64,000 bases of DNA from GAS188 sp963794475 (GCA_963794475.1 CAWCDW010000007.1:124001-188000); one strand, 5' to 3'; numbered from the stretch's first letter, positions 43,209-53,085 are shown. The notes: generated from the sequence alone by a model not told the origin. Numbers and translations are program-made.

Positions 43209-43517
43209 ATGGAACGCTCAGACCTCGGGGAACCGATGCGACAATTGTCCTTACCTTCACAACAAGATGGGGTGCGCAAGCGCCTTACCGATCCCGAAAC
43301 CATCGTCACGGCGGTCGAATTGCTGCGCGAGGCTGGTTACACGGAGCTTGCCATCTGGCGACACTTCATTGACGCTTTCGCTGTCGACCTCGACGCGCTC
43401 TCGCTCATCCTGAAAGAGCTGTTCGGCAATGCGCAGACCCGGCGCGAATCCCGTCCGGTGAGGTCGCTTCCCTTATCACCCGGTCTCGAAAAAACTCGAC
43501 TGACGCGAGTCGCTTGA
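43209..43517 (+). CDS. Small unknown protein
   Basis: From ATG 43209 the frame gives 102 residues with a coherent central part (DPETIVTAVELLREAGYTEL, then LILKELFGN). It looks helical and soluble. An in-frame GTG at 43173 would add 12 residues. No family is recognised, and the C-terminal 25 residues look less protein-like. Confidence 0.45.
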   Translation: MERSDLGEPMRQLSLPSQQDGVRKRLTDPETIVTAVELLREAGYTELAIWRHFIDAFAVDLDALSLILKELFGNAQTRRESRPVRSLPLSPGLEKTRLTRVA

Positions 43518-43574
43518 GGCGGAACCGCTCGCTTGAAAATACGTCATTCGGTTTGTTCCGGATCGGATTCTGGT

Positions 43575-44396
43575 TCAGCCGCGCGACGCGGCCGAGGCGG
43601 GTAGTCGGGTCCGCGGATCGCGCGTTGCCGCCACGAGATCCTCGAGTTCCCGCCGCGTCGGCTGGGTGCCATCCAGCCTGAAGCGATGAGTGATCCAAGG
43701 CGCGAGCACACGATCAAAAAACGCCTGTTCATCCGCATCGATGGCGCAGGCGAGCGCGCCCTTCCAGGCGGCCTGGGCATTCGTCCCCGCGAGCGCGAAT
43801 GCCCATGCGCTTGTCATCTTCACGAACCAGCGCGCGTCGGGACAGGCCTCGTCTTGCTCGTTGAGATTTCGAATTTCGCGTGCGCGGAGTGCCACCCTGC
43901 TAGCGATTGAGGGCACCCGGGCAAGATCATCGCCGTCGCCCGATGGCGTGCACAGATCGAGCGTCATCGCGTCTCCTTCGTCCCACATCCGCGCGAAGCC
44001 CGAGGGCCTTTCCCGGCGCGAGTCGCGAGCGAGCGTGCAAAGGCGAAGCTGCGCCTCGAAAAACGTCAGGATGTATCGTTCCGGGCTCTCGCGCAGCGGT
44101 GCGCGGGCTTGCTCGCGCGAAGAGTGCGAAGCCACGCGCGCTTGCGCACCGAACGCTCGGCGCGGGTCCTCCGCCATAACTCCGAATTTCGCGATGATGA
44201 TGCCATCTTCGGCAAAGCCGCTTTTCCGATCCACGACCCTCGAAAATGCGACCGCGCCCCCAAGCACCTCGGCGAAGATCTCCGCGGCGCGGCTGGCATC
44301 CTCCCGCGAGGGAAACAACATCTGCGGTTGAACGCTGAGCCGCCCATCCTGGCTTTGAAAAACCGCTATGATGCCGAATTCCGTCACCCTGGACAT
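43575..44396 (-). CDS. Unknown 273-residue protein
   Basis: The first 70 residues (MSRVTEFGIIAVFQSQDGRL, then SREDASRAAEIFAEVLGG) form a compact alpha/beta segment. The rest is charged with scattered Trp and Cys and no membrane helices. The clean long frame, codon bias and a plausible start support a real gene. I recognise no domain. It is divergent from the KaiC-like operon. Confidence 0.5.
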   Translation of the reverse strand: MSRVTEFGIIAVFQSQDGRLSVQPQMLFPSREDASRAAEIFAEVLGGAVAFSRVVDRKSGFAEDGIIIAKFGVMAEDPRRAFGAQARVASHSSREQARAPLRESPERYILTFFEAQLRLCTLARDSRRERPSGFARMWDEGDAMTLDLCTPSGDGDDLARVPSIASRVALRAREIRNLNEQDEACPDARWFVKMTSAWAFALAGTNAQAAWKGALACAIDADEQAFFDRVLAPWITHRFRLDGTQPTRRELEDLVAATRDPRTRLPASAASRG

Positions 44397-44823
44397 GATG
44401 GCCTCGCGGGCTTTGCGGTCGATTGATTCGTTCAGGTAAGATCGTCCTGTTTATTGCTTGACCTGTCACCTATTTTTCTTCGTGCAAGGAGCATCAATTG
44501 GGATGGTCCTGATAGTTGCACGTTCTATGCTTCAAAACACCACCAATCAGCTCACCGATCGGCTGGAACCCTTGAGGCCAGATCACCTTTTATCCGAGGC
44601 CCTTCAAATCCATTGAAAACAGCTGATTTTTTTCGCGTGACCGCGATTCGGCCTGAACCGATGACGCAAAGCAGGCCCCTCTCGAGGCTCGTTCCGGTCC
44701 GCTCGATTGAAACATACCAACCGAATGGGAGTTTGGCATTCCGAGCTTTGCGTTCCCGACGGGAAGGCGAGCTTCGATGCGCTTTCCTTCGAAGCGCGTC
44801 GTTCTCTCATGGAGGGAGATTTG
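44397..44823. other. Upstream region of the KaiC-like operon, no gene seen
   Basis: About 430 bp with lower GC than its neighbours. It presumably holds divergent promoters for the unknown gene and the KaiC-like operon. I see no clear sigma site, RNA gene or repeat. Confidence 0.4.
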
Positions 44824-46314
44824 ATGTCGGGCAAGACAGGATGGGCCAAGACCGGGATTTCGGGCCTCGATGAAGTTTTGTCGGGAGGCTTCTCGCGCGG
44901 GCACGTCTTTTTGATCGAGGGCGAGCCAGGGACCGGCAAGACGACCTTGGCCCTCCAATTTCTTTTGGAGGGCGCGAAAGCGCAAGAGCGCTGTCTCTAC
45001 ATGACGCTTTCCGAGACGGCCGACGAGCTTCGGGAAGGCGCATCGTCTCATGGTTGGACGCTCGGCGAAAAGATCGAGGTTTTCGAGCTCATTCCCCCTG
45101 AGAGCGTCCTCGATCCCGAGCAGCAACAAAGTCTCCTCTATTCATCGGATCTCGAGCTGGGCGAAACGACGAAGCAGATTTTCGATGTCATCGAGCGGGT
45201 CCGGCCTTCGCGCGTAGTGCTCGACAGCCTCTCCGAAATCCGCCTTTTGGCGCAAAGCTCCCTTCGGTATCGGCGTCAGATCCTCACGCTGAAGCATTTT
45301 TTCTCGCGTCTGAAGACGACTGTACTCTTGCTCGATGACCTCACGGCCGAGGAAGCCGACAAAACCGTTTACAGCATTGCGCATGGCGTCGTGCGCCTCG
45401 AGGAGCTTGCGCCGAGTTACGGGGCGGAAAGGCGGCGCTTGCGGGTGCTGAAATATCGGGGCCAAAAATACCGGGGCGGCTACCATGATTTCACCATCAA
45501 CACGGGAGGGATCGTCGTTTTTCCACGTCTCGTCGCCGCCGAATATCGCAAGCCTTTCGCCCGTACCTTGCTCTCGACCGGCATCACAAAATTTGATTCC
45601 CTTCTCGGGGGCGGCATCGATTCGGGCTCCAGCACATTGATCCTCGGCCCCGCGGGGACCGGCAAATCGCTGATCGCGCTCACCTTCGCCATGGCGGCGA
45701 TCAAGCGCGGCGACAAGGCCGCCCTCTTCATCTTCGAGGAGGAGCTTGGCCTCCTGTTTGATCGGACGAAGACCCTCGGGATGGATCTCGAAAGCCTTCG
45801 CGAACGCGGGAACTTGATCATTCATCAGATCGATGCGTCCGAGCTTTCACCCGGCGAGTTCTCGCAACGGGTTTGCCAAAGCGTCGTCTCACAGAACGTC
45901 AAGTCGGTCGTCATCGACAGCATTAACGGTTATCAGGCCGCCATGCCGGAAGAGAACGCGCTCATCTTGCACATGCATGAGTTGCTGCAATTCCTGAACC
46001 GTCACGGCGCCTCGACATTCATCACGGTGGCGCAGCACGGGCTCATCGGAGAAATGCATTCCCCCGTCGACGTGACCTACCTCGCCGACACGGTGATCCT
46101 GCTTCGCTATTTCGAGGCGAAAGGCGAGGTTCGCCGCGCCATATCCGTCATCAAGAAGCGCTCAGGATTTCACGAGGCGAGTTTGCGTGAATTCCGCATC
46201 GACAAGAAAGGCCTGAGCTTGGGTGAGCCCCTCGATGCTTTTCATGGCGTCTTGCGCGGCGTGCCGATGTTCAACGACGACACCGCGCGTTTGCGAGGCA
46301 AGGAAAGTGAGTGA
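44824..46314 (+). CDS. Double-domain KaiC-like ATPase
   Basis: The 496-residue protein contains two RecA/KaiC domains. The first has Walker A GEPGTGKTT (33-41) and a SETADEL catalytic region. The second has GPAGTGKSL (about 278-286) and an FEEELGLL region. ATG 44824 is preceded by GGAGGGAG at good spacing; in-frame ATGs lie upstream at 44707 and 44809. Non-cyanobacterial KaiC homologues pair with histidine kinases and may act as signalling timers or stress modules. Here the kinase gene overlaps by eight bases. No kaiB is seen. Confidence 0.85.
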   Translation: MSGKTGWAKTGISGLDEVLSGGFSRGHVFLIEGEPGTGKTTLALQFLLEGAKAQERCLYMTLSETADELREGASSHGWTLGEKIEVFELIPPESVLDPEQQQSLLYSSDLELGETTKQIFDVIERVRPSRVVLDSLSEIRLLAQSSLRYRRQILTLKHFFSRLKTTVLLLDDLTAEEADKTVYSIAHGVVRLEELAPSYGAERRRLRVLKYRGQKYRGGYHDFTINTGGIVVFPRLVAAEYRKPFARTLLSTGITKFDSLLGGGIDSGSSTLILGPAGTGKSLIALTFAMAAIKRGDKAALFIFEEELGLLFDRTKTLGMDLESLRERGNLIIHQIDASELSPGEFSQRVCQSVVSQNVKSVVIDSINGYQAAMPEENALILHMHELLQFLNRHGASTFITVAQHGLIGEMHSPVDVTYLADTVILLRYFEAKGEVRRAISVIKKRSGFHEASLREFRIDKKGLSLGEPLDAFHGVLRGVPMFNDDTARLRGKESE

Positions 46315-48058
46315 AGCAGGCCCGCTCTCCGAGCGCGCGATCATCTTGGCCCCGAATGGCCGCGATGCTCAGATCGCCGCGTCGATCCTGAGGGAGGCCG
46401 GCCTTTTGGCGGACATATGCACCGATCTCGTCAAGCTGCGCGAGGAGATCGAAGCGGGCGCTGGGATGGCGGTGATCGCGGATGAAGCCATACGCCACGC
46501 GGATCTGCGGCCATTGGCGAACTTGCTGGCTCGCCAAGCCGCTTGGTCCGACTTTCCCGTCGTTCTCTTGACTTACCGGGGCGGCGGCGGCCCCGAGCGC
46601 AATCCGACCGCGGCAAGGCTCGCCGAGCTCCTCGGCAATGTGACCTTTCTCGAAAGGCCCTTCCATCCGACGACGCTCGCCAGCGTCGCGCGAGCCGCCA
46701 TTCGCGGGCGGCGGCGTCAATACGAGGCTCGCACGCGCCTCGAAGAGCTCACCGAAGCAGAGCAGCGGCTGCAAAACGCGCTCGAGGCGGGTGAGCTTGG
46801 CTCCTGGACCCTGAATGTCGAAGGCATGATGCTCGAGGCTTCGGAAGGCTGCCGCGCGCATTTCGGTCGCCAGGATCAAGAAAGCTTCTCTGCCGATGAG
46901 CTTCTCGCTTCGCTCCATCCCGAAGACGTGGCACGCGTGCAGGCCGCCCTGGCGCGCACCTTTCGCACCGGCTGCGACTACGCCATCGAGCATCGGATCA
47001 TTTGGCCCGACGGAACGGTGCATTGGATCGACATGCGAGCCCGGGTGCTCAGGGACGGCCCCGGACGGATCGACCGGCTCGTTGGCGTGTCCTCCGACAT
47101 CAACGCGCGCAAGATCGCCGAATTGGAGCGGGAGCGCTTGCTTGGCGAGCTCGAGGCCGAACGCCTGGCGCTTTCCGAATTGACGCGCACCCTCGAGGAG
47201 CGGGTCGAGGCCCGCACCGCGGAATTGCTTGCCGAGGTCGCCGCGCATGAAAAGGCGCAAGAGCAGCTTCTCCAGTCGCAGAAGATGGAGGTGGTCGGCC
47301 AGCTCACCGGCGGCGTGGCCCATGATTTCAACAACCTCTTGATGGCGATCACCGGAAATCTGGAGCTTCTTCGCAAGCGATTGCCGAATGACCCGCGAAA
47401 CCAACGGCTGGTCGATGGGGCGATGCAAGGGGCTCGTCGCGGCGCTTCCCTGACGCAGCGCATGCTGGCCTTCTCGAGGCAACAGGAATTGAAGACGGGT
47501 TCGGCCGACATGGCCACTCTTCTGGTCGGCATTCGCGAGCTTCTCGAACGCACGCTCGGCCCCCAGATCGCCTTGACCATCCAGGCGCCACCTGGCCTGC
47601 CACAAGCGCAAGTCGACGCCAATCAGATCGAGCTTGCGATCCTCAACCTCGTCATCAATGCGCGAGACGCCATGCCCGGGGGCGGGGAGATCAAGATCAG
47701 TGTCGCGGAAGAGAAAGATGGCGCAAAGGACGGGTTGCGCAACAGATCCTATCTCCGCGTCGAGGTCGCCGACACCGGCTGCGGCATGGACGCGGCCACG
47801 CTGAAGAAGGCGGTCGAGCCCTTCTTCTCGACCAAGCCCCCCGGCAAGGGGACGGGGCTCGGGCTGTCGACGGTGCATGGGCTCGCGGTGCAGCTCGGCG
47901 GATTGCTCGAACTTGCAAGCGAGCCCGGAAAAGGAACCATCGCGACCTTGTGGCTTCCGATCGCGACAACTCGGACTCCGTGGAAAAGCCGGATATTTCG
48001 GAAATTCGGCAGGGTCCCAAAGCGACCATTCTGGTCGTCGAGGACGACCCGCTCATAG
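46307..48058 (+). CDS. Sensor histidine kinase (pseudo-receiver, PAS, HisKA, HATPase)
   Basis: A GTG start at 46307 overlaps the KaiC-like gene. The first 120 residues resemble a receiver fold lacking clear phosphoacceptor motifs. A PAS-like domain (about 145-265), a coiled coil, HisKA with GGVAHDFNNLLMAI and HATPase motifs (NLVINARDAMPGGG, GCGMD, KGTGLGLSTVHG) follow. After LWLP (47958) the frame turns into non-family sequence while a receiver domain appears in another frame, so one base may be missing. The kinase is probably soluble, as no membrane helices are seen. Confidence 0.85.
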   Translation: MSEAGPLSERAIILAPNGRDAQIAASILREAGLLADICTDLVKLREEIEAGAGMAVIADEAIRHADLRPLANLLARQAAWSDFPVVLLTYRGGGGPERNPTAARLAELLGNVTFLERPFHPTTLASVARAAIRGRRRQYEARTRLEELTEAEQRLQNALEAGELGSWTLNVEGMMLEASEGCRAHFGRQDQESFSADELLASLHPEDVARVQAALARTFRTGCDYAIEHRIIWPDGTVHWIDMRARVLRDGPGRIDRLVGVSSDINARKIAELERERLLGELEAERLALSELTRTLEERVEARTAELLAEVAAHEKAQEQLLQSQKMEVVGQLTGGVAHDFNNLLMAITGNLELLRKRLPNDPRNQRLVDGAMQGARRGASLTQRMLAFSRQQELKTGSADMATLLVGIRELLERTLGPQIALTIQAPPGLPQAQVDANQIELAILNLVINARDAMPGGGEIKISVAEEKDGAKDGLRNRSYLRVEVADTGCGMDAATLKKAVEPFFSTKPPGKGTGLGLSTVHGLAVQLGGLLELASEPGKGTIATLWLPIATTRTPWKSRIFRKFGRVPKRPFWSSRTTRS

Positions 48059-48375
48059 CCATGAGCACGGTGGATATGCTCGAGGACTTGGGACACACGG
48101 TCGTTGAGGCGAATTCGGGAAAACGGGCGCTCGAGATCCTGGATGCGGGTCGGACCGTCGACCTGATGATGACGGACCAAGCCATGCCGGGCATGACGGG
48201 AATAGAGCTCGCGAGGCTCGTGCGCTGCAAGCATCCGAACATGCCCGTTCTCCTGGTGACGGGTTACGCGGATTTCCCCGCTTCCCAGAAGAACGCTTTG
48301 CCGCGCCTGTCGAAGCCGTATCAACAAGCTCAGTTGAAAGCGGAGATCGATCGGCTCTTGGAGAGCAAGCAATAG
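47950..48375 (+). CDS. Receiver (REC) domain, probably the C-terminus of the hybrid kinase
   Basis: This frame encodes a complete receiver domain: VVEDDPLIA (acidic pair), phosphoacceptor Asp in MMTDQAMPGMTG, Thr in LVTGYAD and Lys in LSKPYQ. It could start at GTG 47950 and overlap the kinase by 109 bp. However, one missing base near 47959 would fuse it naturally as LWLP-DRDNSDSVEK...TILVVEDD, the usual hybrid-kinase order. The fusion reading is more likely. Confidence 0.75.
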   Translation: MASDRDNSDSVEKPDISEIRQGPKATILVVEDDPLIAMSTVDMLEDLGHTVVEANSGKRALEILDAGRTVDLMMTDQAMPGMTGIELARLVRCKHPNMPVLLVTGYADFPASQKNALPRLSKPYQQAQLKAEIDRLLESKQ

Positions 48376-48470
48376 GGCTCTCGCGTCGATCGCAGGCAGG
48401 CGGCAACTATAGTATCCTTCGCTGCGATCTCGCCTTCAGCGAGCCTTTTCATGCCGACAGGAGGATGACA

Positions 48471-50054
48471 ATGAAACGACGGACCTTCCTCGCCGCCTCG
48501 GCCGCAAGCCTCGCGTTTCCTCTGGTCGGGCGCGCGCAAAGCGCCGGCGCCGAGCTCAAATTCATTCCGCAGGCCGATCTCGTCGTTCTCGATCCGCATT
48601 GGACGACGGCCTATGTGACGCGAAACCACGGATTCATGGTGTTCGATACGTTGTACGGAACCGACGGCAGCTATCAGCCGTCCGGGCAGATGGTCGAGGG
48701 GCACGCCACCGAGAACGACGGCAAGGAATGGAGGCTGACGCTTCGAGACGGCCTCAAATGGCATGACGGCGAGAAAGTCCTCGCCCGCGATTGCGTGGCA
48801 AGCATCCGCCGCTGGGCGGCGAAAGACGCATTCGGTCAAGCGCTCCTCGCGGCGACCGACGAGCTTTCGGCGCAAGACGACAAGACGATCCGCTTCCGCC
48901 TGAAGGCCCCCTTCCCTTTGCTCCCGGCGGCTCTCGGCAAATCCAGCACCTATATGCCGGCGATGATGCCGGAGCGGCTCGCGAAAACCGATGCTGGCAC
49001 GCAAATCACCGAGATGATCGGCAGCGGGCCTTTTCGTTTCAAGGCGGATGAGCGCGTCCCTGGCGCCCGCGCCGTCTATACGAAATTCAACGACTACATC
49101 CCCGTCAAAGCCGGTAAATCCGATTGGACGGCGGGACCGAAGGTGGTGCATGTCGAGCGCGTCGTGTGGACCACGACGCCTGATCCCGCGACCGCCGCGG
49201 CAAGCCTGCAATCGGGAGAGCAGGATTGGTGGGATTACGCGCTTTCGGATCTTCTGCCTTTGCTGCGAAAGGACAAGAAGCTGAAGGTCGTCGTGCAAGA
49301 TCCCACGGGGCAAATCGCCATCATGCGGATGAACCATCTCGTGGCGCCCTTCAACAACGAGAAGATTCGCCAGGCGATGATCGGTGCGGTCAACCAGGCG
49401 GATTTCATGTCGGCGATCGCCGGTGACGACAAATCCATGTGGCGCACCGGCGTCGGCGTGTTCACGCCCGGCACGCCGATGGCGAACGACGCCGGCATGC
49501 AGGCGCTTACCGGCTCTCGGGACATGGCCAAGGTCAAGGAAGAGCTGAAAGCCGCGGGGTATAATGGTGAGAAGGTGGTGTTGCTCGCCGCAACCGATTT
49601 TCCGGTGCTCAAGGCCATGTCCGACATCGGCGTGGATATGTTGCAAAAGGCCGGGATGAACGTCGATTACGTCGCGACCGACTGGGGCACGGTCGTGCAA
49701 CGGCGCGCCAGCCGCAAACCCGTGGACCAGGGCGGCTGGAACGTCTTCTTCACCGCCTGGGCGGGTTCGGACATGCTCAATCCTGCAGGCCATCTTTCGC
49801 TTCGCGCCAATGGCGACAATGCCTGGTTCGGCTGGCCGAACGACCCCAAGATCGAGGACCTGCGCAACCATTGGTTCACCGCGGCCGACCAGGCATCACA
49901 ACAGAAGATCGCAGCGGAGCTGCAGCAGGAGGTGTTCGTCGACGTTCCCTACATTCCGCTGGGGCAGTATCTCCAGGCGACCGCGTTCAACACGCGGCTT
50001 TCGGGCGTGCCGAACGGGTTCGCCATTTTCTGGAACGTGCAGAAGGAAGGGTAG
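48471..50054 (+). CDS. ABC transporter substrate-binding protein, family 5, Tat-exported
   Basis: The 527-residue protein begins MKRRTFLAASAASLAFPLVG, a twin-arginine signal. It then has the family-5 oligopeptide/nickel-binding fold (GLKWHDGEKVLARD about 90-103, GSGPFRF about 185-191). An AGGAGG lies six bases before ATG 48471, which decides the start over ATG 48465. Binding proteins of this type carry peptides, opines or nickel. No permease or ATPase genes adjoin, so it is an orphan here. Confidence 0.88.
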   Translation: MKRRTFLAASAASLAFPLVGRAQSAGAELKFIPQADLVVLDPHWTTAYVTRNHGFMVFDTLYGTDGSYQPSGQMVEGHATENDGKEWRLTLRDGLKWHDGEKVLARDCVASIRRWAAKDAFGQALLAATDELSAQDDKTIRFRLKAPFPLLPAALGKSSTYMPAMMPERLAKTDAGTQITEMIGSGPFRFKADERVPGARAVYTKFNDYIPVKAGKSDWTAGPKVVHVERVVWTTTPDPATAAASLQSGEQDWWDYALSDLLPLLRKDKKLKVVVQDPTGQIAIMRMNHLVAPFNNEKIRQAMIGAVNQADFMSAIAGDDKSMWRTGVGVFTPGTPMANDAGMQALTGSRDMAKVKEELKAAGYNGEKVVLLAATDFPVLKAMSDIGVDMLQKAGMNVDYVATDWGTVVQRRASRKPVDQGGWNVFFTAWAGSDMLNPAGHLSLRANGDNAWFGWPNDPKIEDLRNHWFTAADQASQQKIAAELQQEVFVDVPYIPLGQYLQATAFNTRLSGVPNGFAIFWNVQKEG

Positions 50055-50149
50055 CGTCACCCTTCCGCTCGTACAACCCCGTGTCACCCCAGGCGCGGCT
50101 CGCGTAAGCGAGACGTGGGAAGGGGGCCATACGGTGTGGAATTTGGTTC

Positions 50150-50292
50150 CCTTCCCCTCGCGATCCTTTGGATCACTCGGCCGGGAATGACACAGACCCC
50201 ATCCCCCTCGCGATCCTTTGGATCACTCGGCCGGGAATGGCACAGACCCCTTCCCCCTCGCGATCCTTTGGATCACTCGGCCGGGAATGACG
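50150..50292. repeat. Three-copy 50-bp tandem repeat
   Basis: CGATCCTTTGGATCACTCGG recurs at 50161, 50211 and 50261, an exact 50-bp period, followed by CCGGGAATG and a variable ACCCC tract. Each unit contains the palindrome GATCC-TTT-GGATC. It lies between two codirectional genes in the 50055-50466 gap, which otherwise shows no gene. It is a repeat of the same general style as the blocks at 3637-4140 and 6441-6905. Confidence 0.85.
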
Positions 50293-50466
50293 CGCCCTCT
50301 TGCGCTTAGCGTTCTCCCTATGAAAAAGAAGGAAAGTTAGCCTGTTCAAGGGAAAGCTGCTTCGCTAAATTCGATTCTCCCCGTCGTCCAACATCGGATC
50401 GACGCAAATGAGAGCTCCGTGGCCCATCGGGGCGCCCGCGCTCCCAAAAAGCTCAGAGCTCACGAG

Positions 50467-52060
50467 ATGACAAGCCGAGCTGTTTCCTTGTCAATAATCC
50501 TCGCGACCGCCGAGGCCCACCGCAAGGCCAGCCGCCTCGCGCAAGCCGACGCGCTTTGCCGCGAGATACTGAAGGTGAGGCCGGATCACCCCCCCACCCT
50601 CCAGCTCCAGGCACTCATTGCACATGACGAGGGAGATCTCGCGCGAGCGATCGAGCTCATGCAGCGGGCCATCTCTCTCGAACCGCGAAATCCCTCTTCT
50701 TACTACAATCTCGCCGAATTGTACCGCCGCGCGGGTCGACTTCGACGAGGCGCTCGGAGCAAGCCAGGAAGCGCTTGCTCTCGAGCCGGAATCGCCAAGG
50801 GCATTCATGTCGATTGGAAGTACTTATGCCGCACTCGGCCGACACCAGGAGGCGATGTTCCACTTGCAGCGAGCCATCGCCATCGCGCCGAATTATGCGC
50901 TGGCCCATTTCAACCTCGGCCACGTTTTCGATGCCTTGGGCCAATTCACCAAGGCGATCGAGTCCAAGAGCGAAGCGGCTCGCCTCGATCCCTCCTTCCC
51001 CGAAGCCTTCTGCAGTCGCGGCATCACGCTTTACAAAATGGGATGCCGCGAAGAGGCGCAGGCCGATTGGAAGCGCGCAATCGCGCTCAACCCGAGTCAC
51101 GCGGACGCCCATACGAATCTGGCAATCAGCGAACTTCTTCGCGGGAATCTGGCGGAGGGCTTTTCGCGATATGAATGGCGTTGGAAGGCAAAAGACAGTC
51201 AATCTCGGCCCAAAATGCCAACGCCTTGGAAAGGCGAAGACCTTTCCACGAAGCAGCTCCTGGTGCACGCCGAGCAAGGCTTCGGCGATGCCATTCAATT
51301 TTGTCGCTATTTGCCGCTGTTGCGCGAACGCTGCGCCAAGCTCTCGCTGAGCGTGCAAGAGCCTTTGCGGTCGCTGATCGCGCACAGCATGCCGTGGCTC
51401 GATGTTTGTGACGGAGCACACCCCCCATCCGACGTCCAATCCACTCTTCTCAGTCTCCCGCATCTGTTTAAGACGACGCTCGACACCATTCCGGCGCCGG
51501 CCCCCTACATGCACGCCCCTGCTGACGCGATTTCTCGCTTGGCTCTCATCATGGGAGGGGGACCCGAGCTCAAGGTCGGCCTCGTCTGGGCCGGCAGCCC
51601 TAAACATTCCATGGATAAGGATCGCTCGATACCCTTTGGGGCCCTCGCACCGATCCTCGCCGTCAAAGATGTGCGCTTCTTCAGTCTTCAAATCGGTCCG
51701 ACGGCGCGCGACGCTTCGGCAAGCGTCACCGATCTGGCGCCAGAGCTCACCGACTTCGCGCAAACCGCAGGCGCCGTCGCCAATCTCGACCTCGTGATCT
51801 CGGTCGACACCGCCGTCGCGCATCTCGCGGGCGCGATGGGAAAGCCGGTGTGGATCATGCTGCCCTTCGTTCCGGATTGGCGCTGGCTCCTCGAGCGCGA
51901 GGACAGCCCCTGGTATCCGACGGCGCGCTTGTTCCGTCAGAAGCCACTCGGCCAGTGGGGACCGGTGATGCGGGGAATCGCTGATGCGCTGGCCATGCTC
52001 GCGCAAAAGCCCGCCGCGGCACGGCGGGTCGCGCGCAAGCCGCGTCCGGAAAGGGGCTGA
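50467..52060 (+). CDS. TPR protein with glycosyltransferase-9-like C-terminus (frameshifted)
   Basis: Residues 1 to about 90 in the first frame, and the following frame thereafter, form TPR repeats (IELMQRAISLEPRNPSSYYN, then FHLQRAIAIAPNYALAHFNL and others). A C-terminal GT9/SPINDLY-like part has KVGLVWAGSPKH and ISVDTAVAHLAGAMGKPVW. One extra base near 50738-50742 (GGGTCGACTTCG) explains the break. Such proteins are proposed sugar transferases or scaffold proteins. The start is ATG 50467, or GTG 50419 upstream. Confidence 0.72.
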
Positions 52061-52222
52061 CCGCTCCTCACACACTGGGCGCAGTCGTCGTTCAAAAAGC
52101 GACGCTGCCCTCCGTTGCGGAACACATAAGCAGGAGAAACGGGTTGATCGTCACGGCAACCGATGCAATCTTGCGGCAATCTCCATCATCCTTTTTTACT
52201 GCGCTCACCCGTGAGGTTCGTC

Positions 52223-52513
52223 ATGTGTCGAAACATCAAGACGCTCTACAACTTCAAGCCGCCGGCCACGGAAGAAGAGATCCGCGCGTCTTCATTGCAG
52301 TTCGTGCGCAAGCTGAGCGGGTTCGCGCGGCCGTCCAAGAGCAACGAAATCGCGTTCAACCGAGCCATCGATCAAGTGGCGAGCGCAGCCCGCGAATTGC
52401 TCGATTCCCTCGTCACCAATGCGGCGCCGCGCGATCGTGACGTGGAGGCTGCGAGGGCGCGTGCCAGAACCGCGCACCGGTTCTCCTCTTCCGAGTTGCG
52501 GCGCGCCATTTGA
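52223..52513 (+). CDS. DUF2277 protein
   Basis: This 96-residue protein starts MCRNIKTLYNFKPPATEEEI, the characteristic DUF2277 opening, and has LQFVRKLSGF and AFNRAIDQV helices. The function is unknown and it is likely soluble. ATG 52223 matches family starts. Confidence 0.85.
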   Translation: MCRNIKTLYNFKPPATEEEIRASSLQFVRKLSGFARPSKSNEIAFNRAIDQVASAARELLDSLVTNAAPRDRDVEAARARARTAHRFSSSELRRAI

Positions 52514-52718
52514 GAATTCCAGAGCGGCACCGCTCGTCGGATAATTGGATTGTAGGCATCAGGCGGGCGCAAAGCGCCGGAAGGCAATATCAGGCGAATG
52601 CTGACGGCTTCGCCTGAGCCGAAGCCCAGAAACCTCAAGCGGCTTTCGGCTGTGCCAGTGAGGGTCATGGGTTTATCGCAGAAAGCGTCTATCTTCTTGC
52701 TAATAGGAGGATCGTCAC

Positions 52719-53061
52719 ATGAAAAAGTTCTTGGTCTTGTACATGGCGAATCAGCAGGATTTTGAGAAGATGATGAACAGCTCCACTCCCGAACAACAAA
52801 AGAAGGGGATGGACGCGTGGATGAAGTGGATAGGCGACCACAAGGCATCCCTCGTCGATTCCGGTGCACCTTTGGGGAAAACCAAACGGGTCGACTTCGA
52901 AGGGCGCCTCGGACACGAAGAACGGCCTCGGGGGCTATTCGATCGTGCAAGCCAACTCGGCCGACGCGGCGACCAAGATTTTCGGCAAGGACCACCCGCA
53001 CCTGCAAATGCCCGGCGCCTGGATCGAAGTCATCGATATCGTGCAGCTTCCGGGGATGTAG
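52719..53061 (+). CDS. YCII-related small protein (frameshifted)
   Basis: AGGAGG at 52705-52710 sits eight bases before ATG 52719. The first 55 residues (KKFLVLYMANQQDFEKMM) and the continuation in the next frame (LGGYSIVQANSADAATKIFG, ending QLPGM) form a single YCII-like alpha+beta domain of about 113 residues. One extra base near 52890-52898, again in GGGTCGACTTCG, breaks it. The reaction is unknown. A strong terminator follows at 53086. Confidence 0.72.
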
Positions 53062-53085
53062 AAGCCTCGCCTGAACTTCGGCGAA

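Noticed and set aside
50150..50292. A CRISPR array
   Set aside because: The units are directly tandem with no variable spacers, only three copies exist, and no cas genes are nearby.
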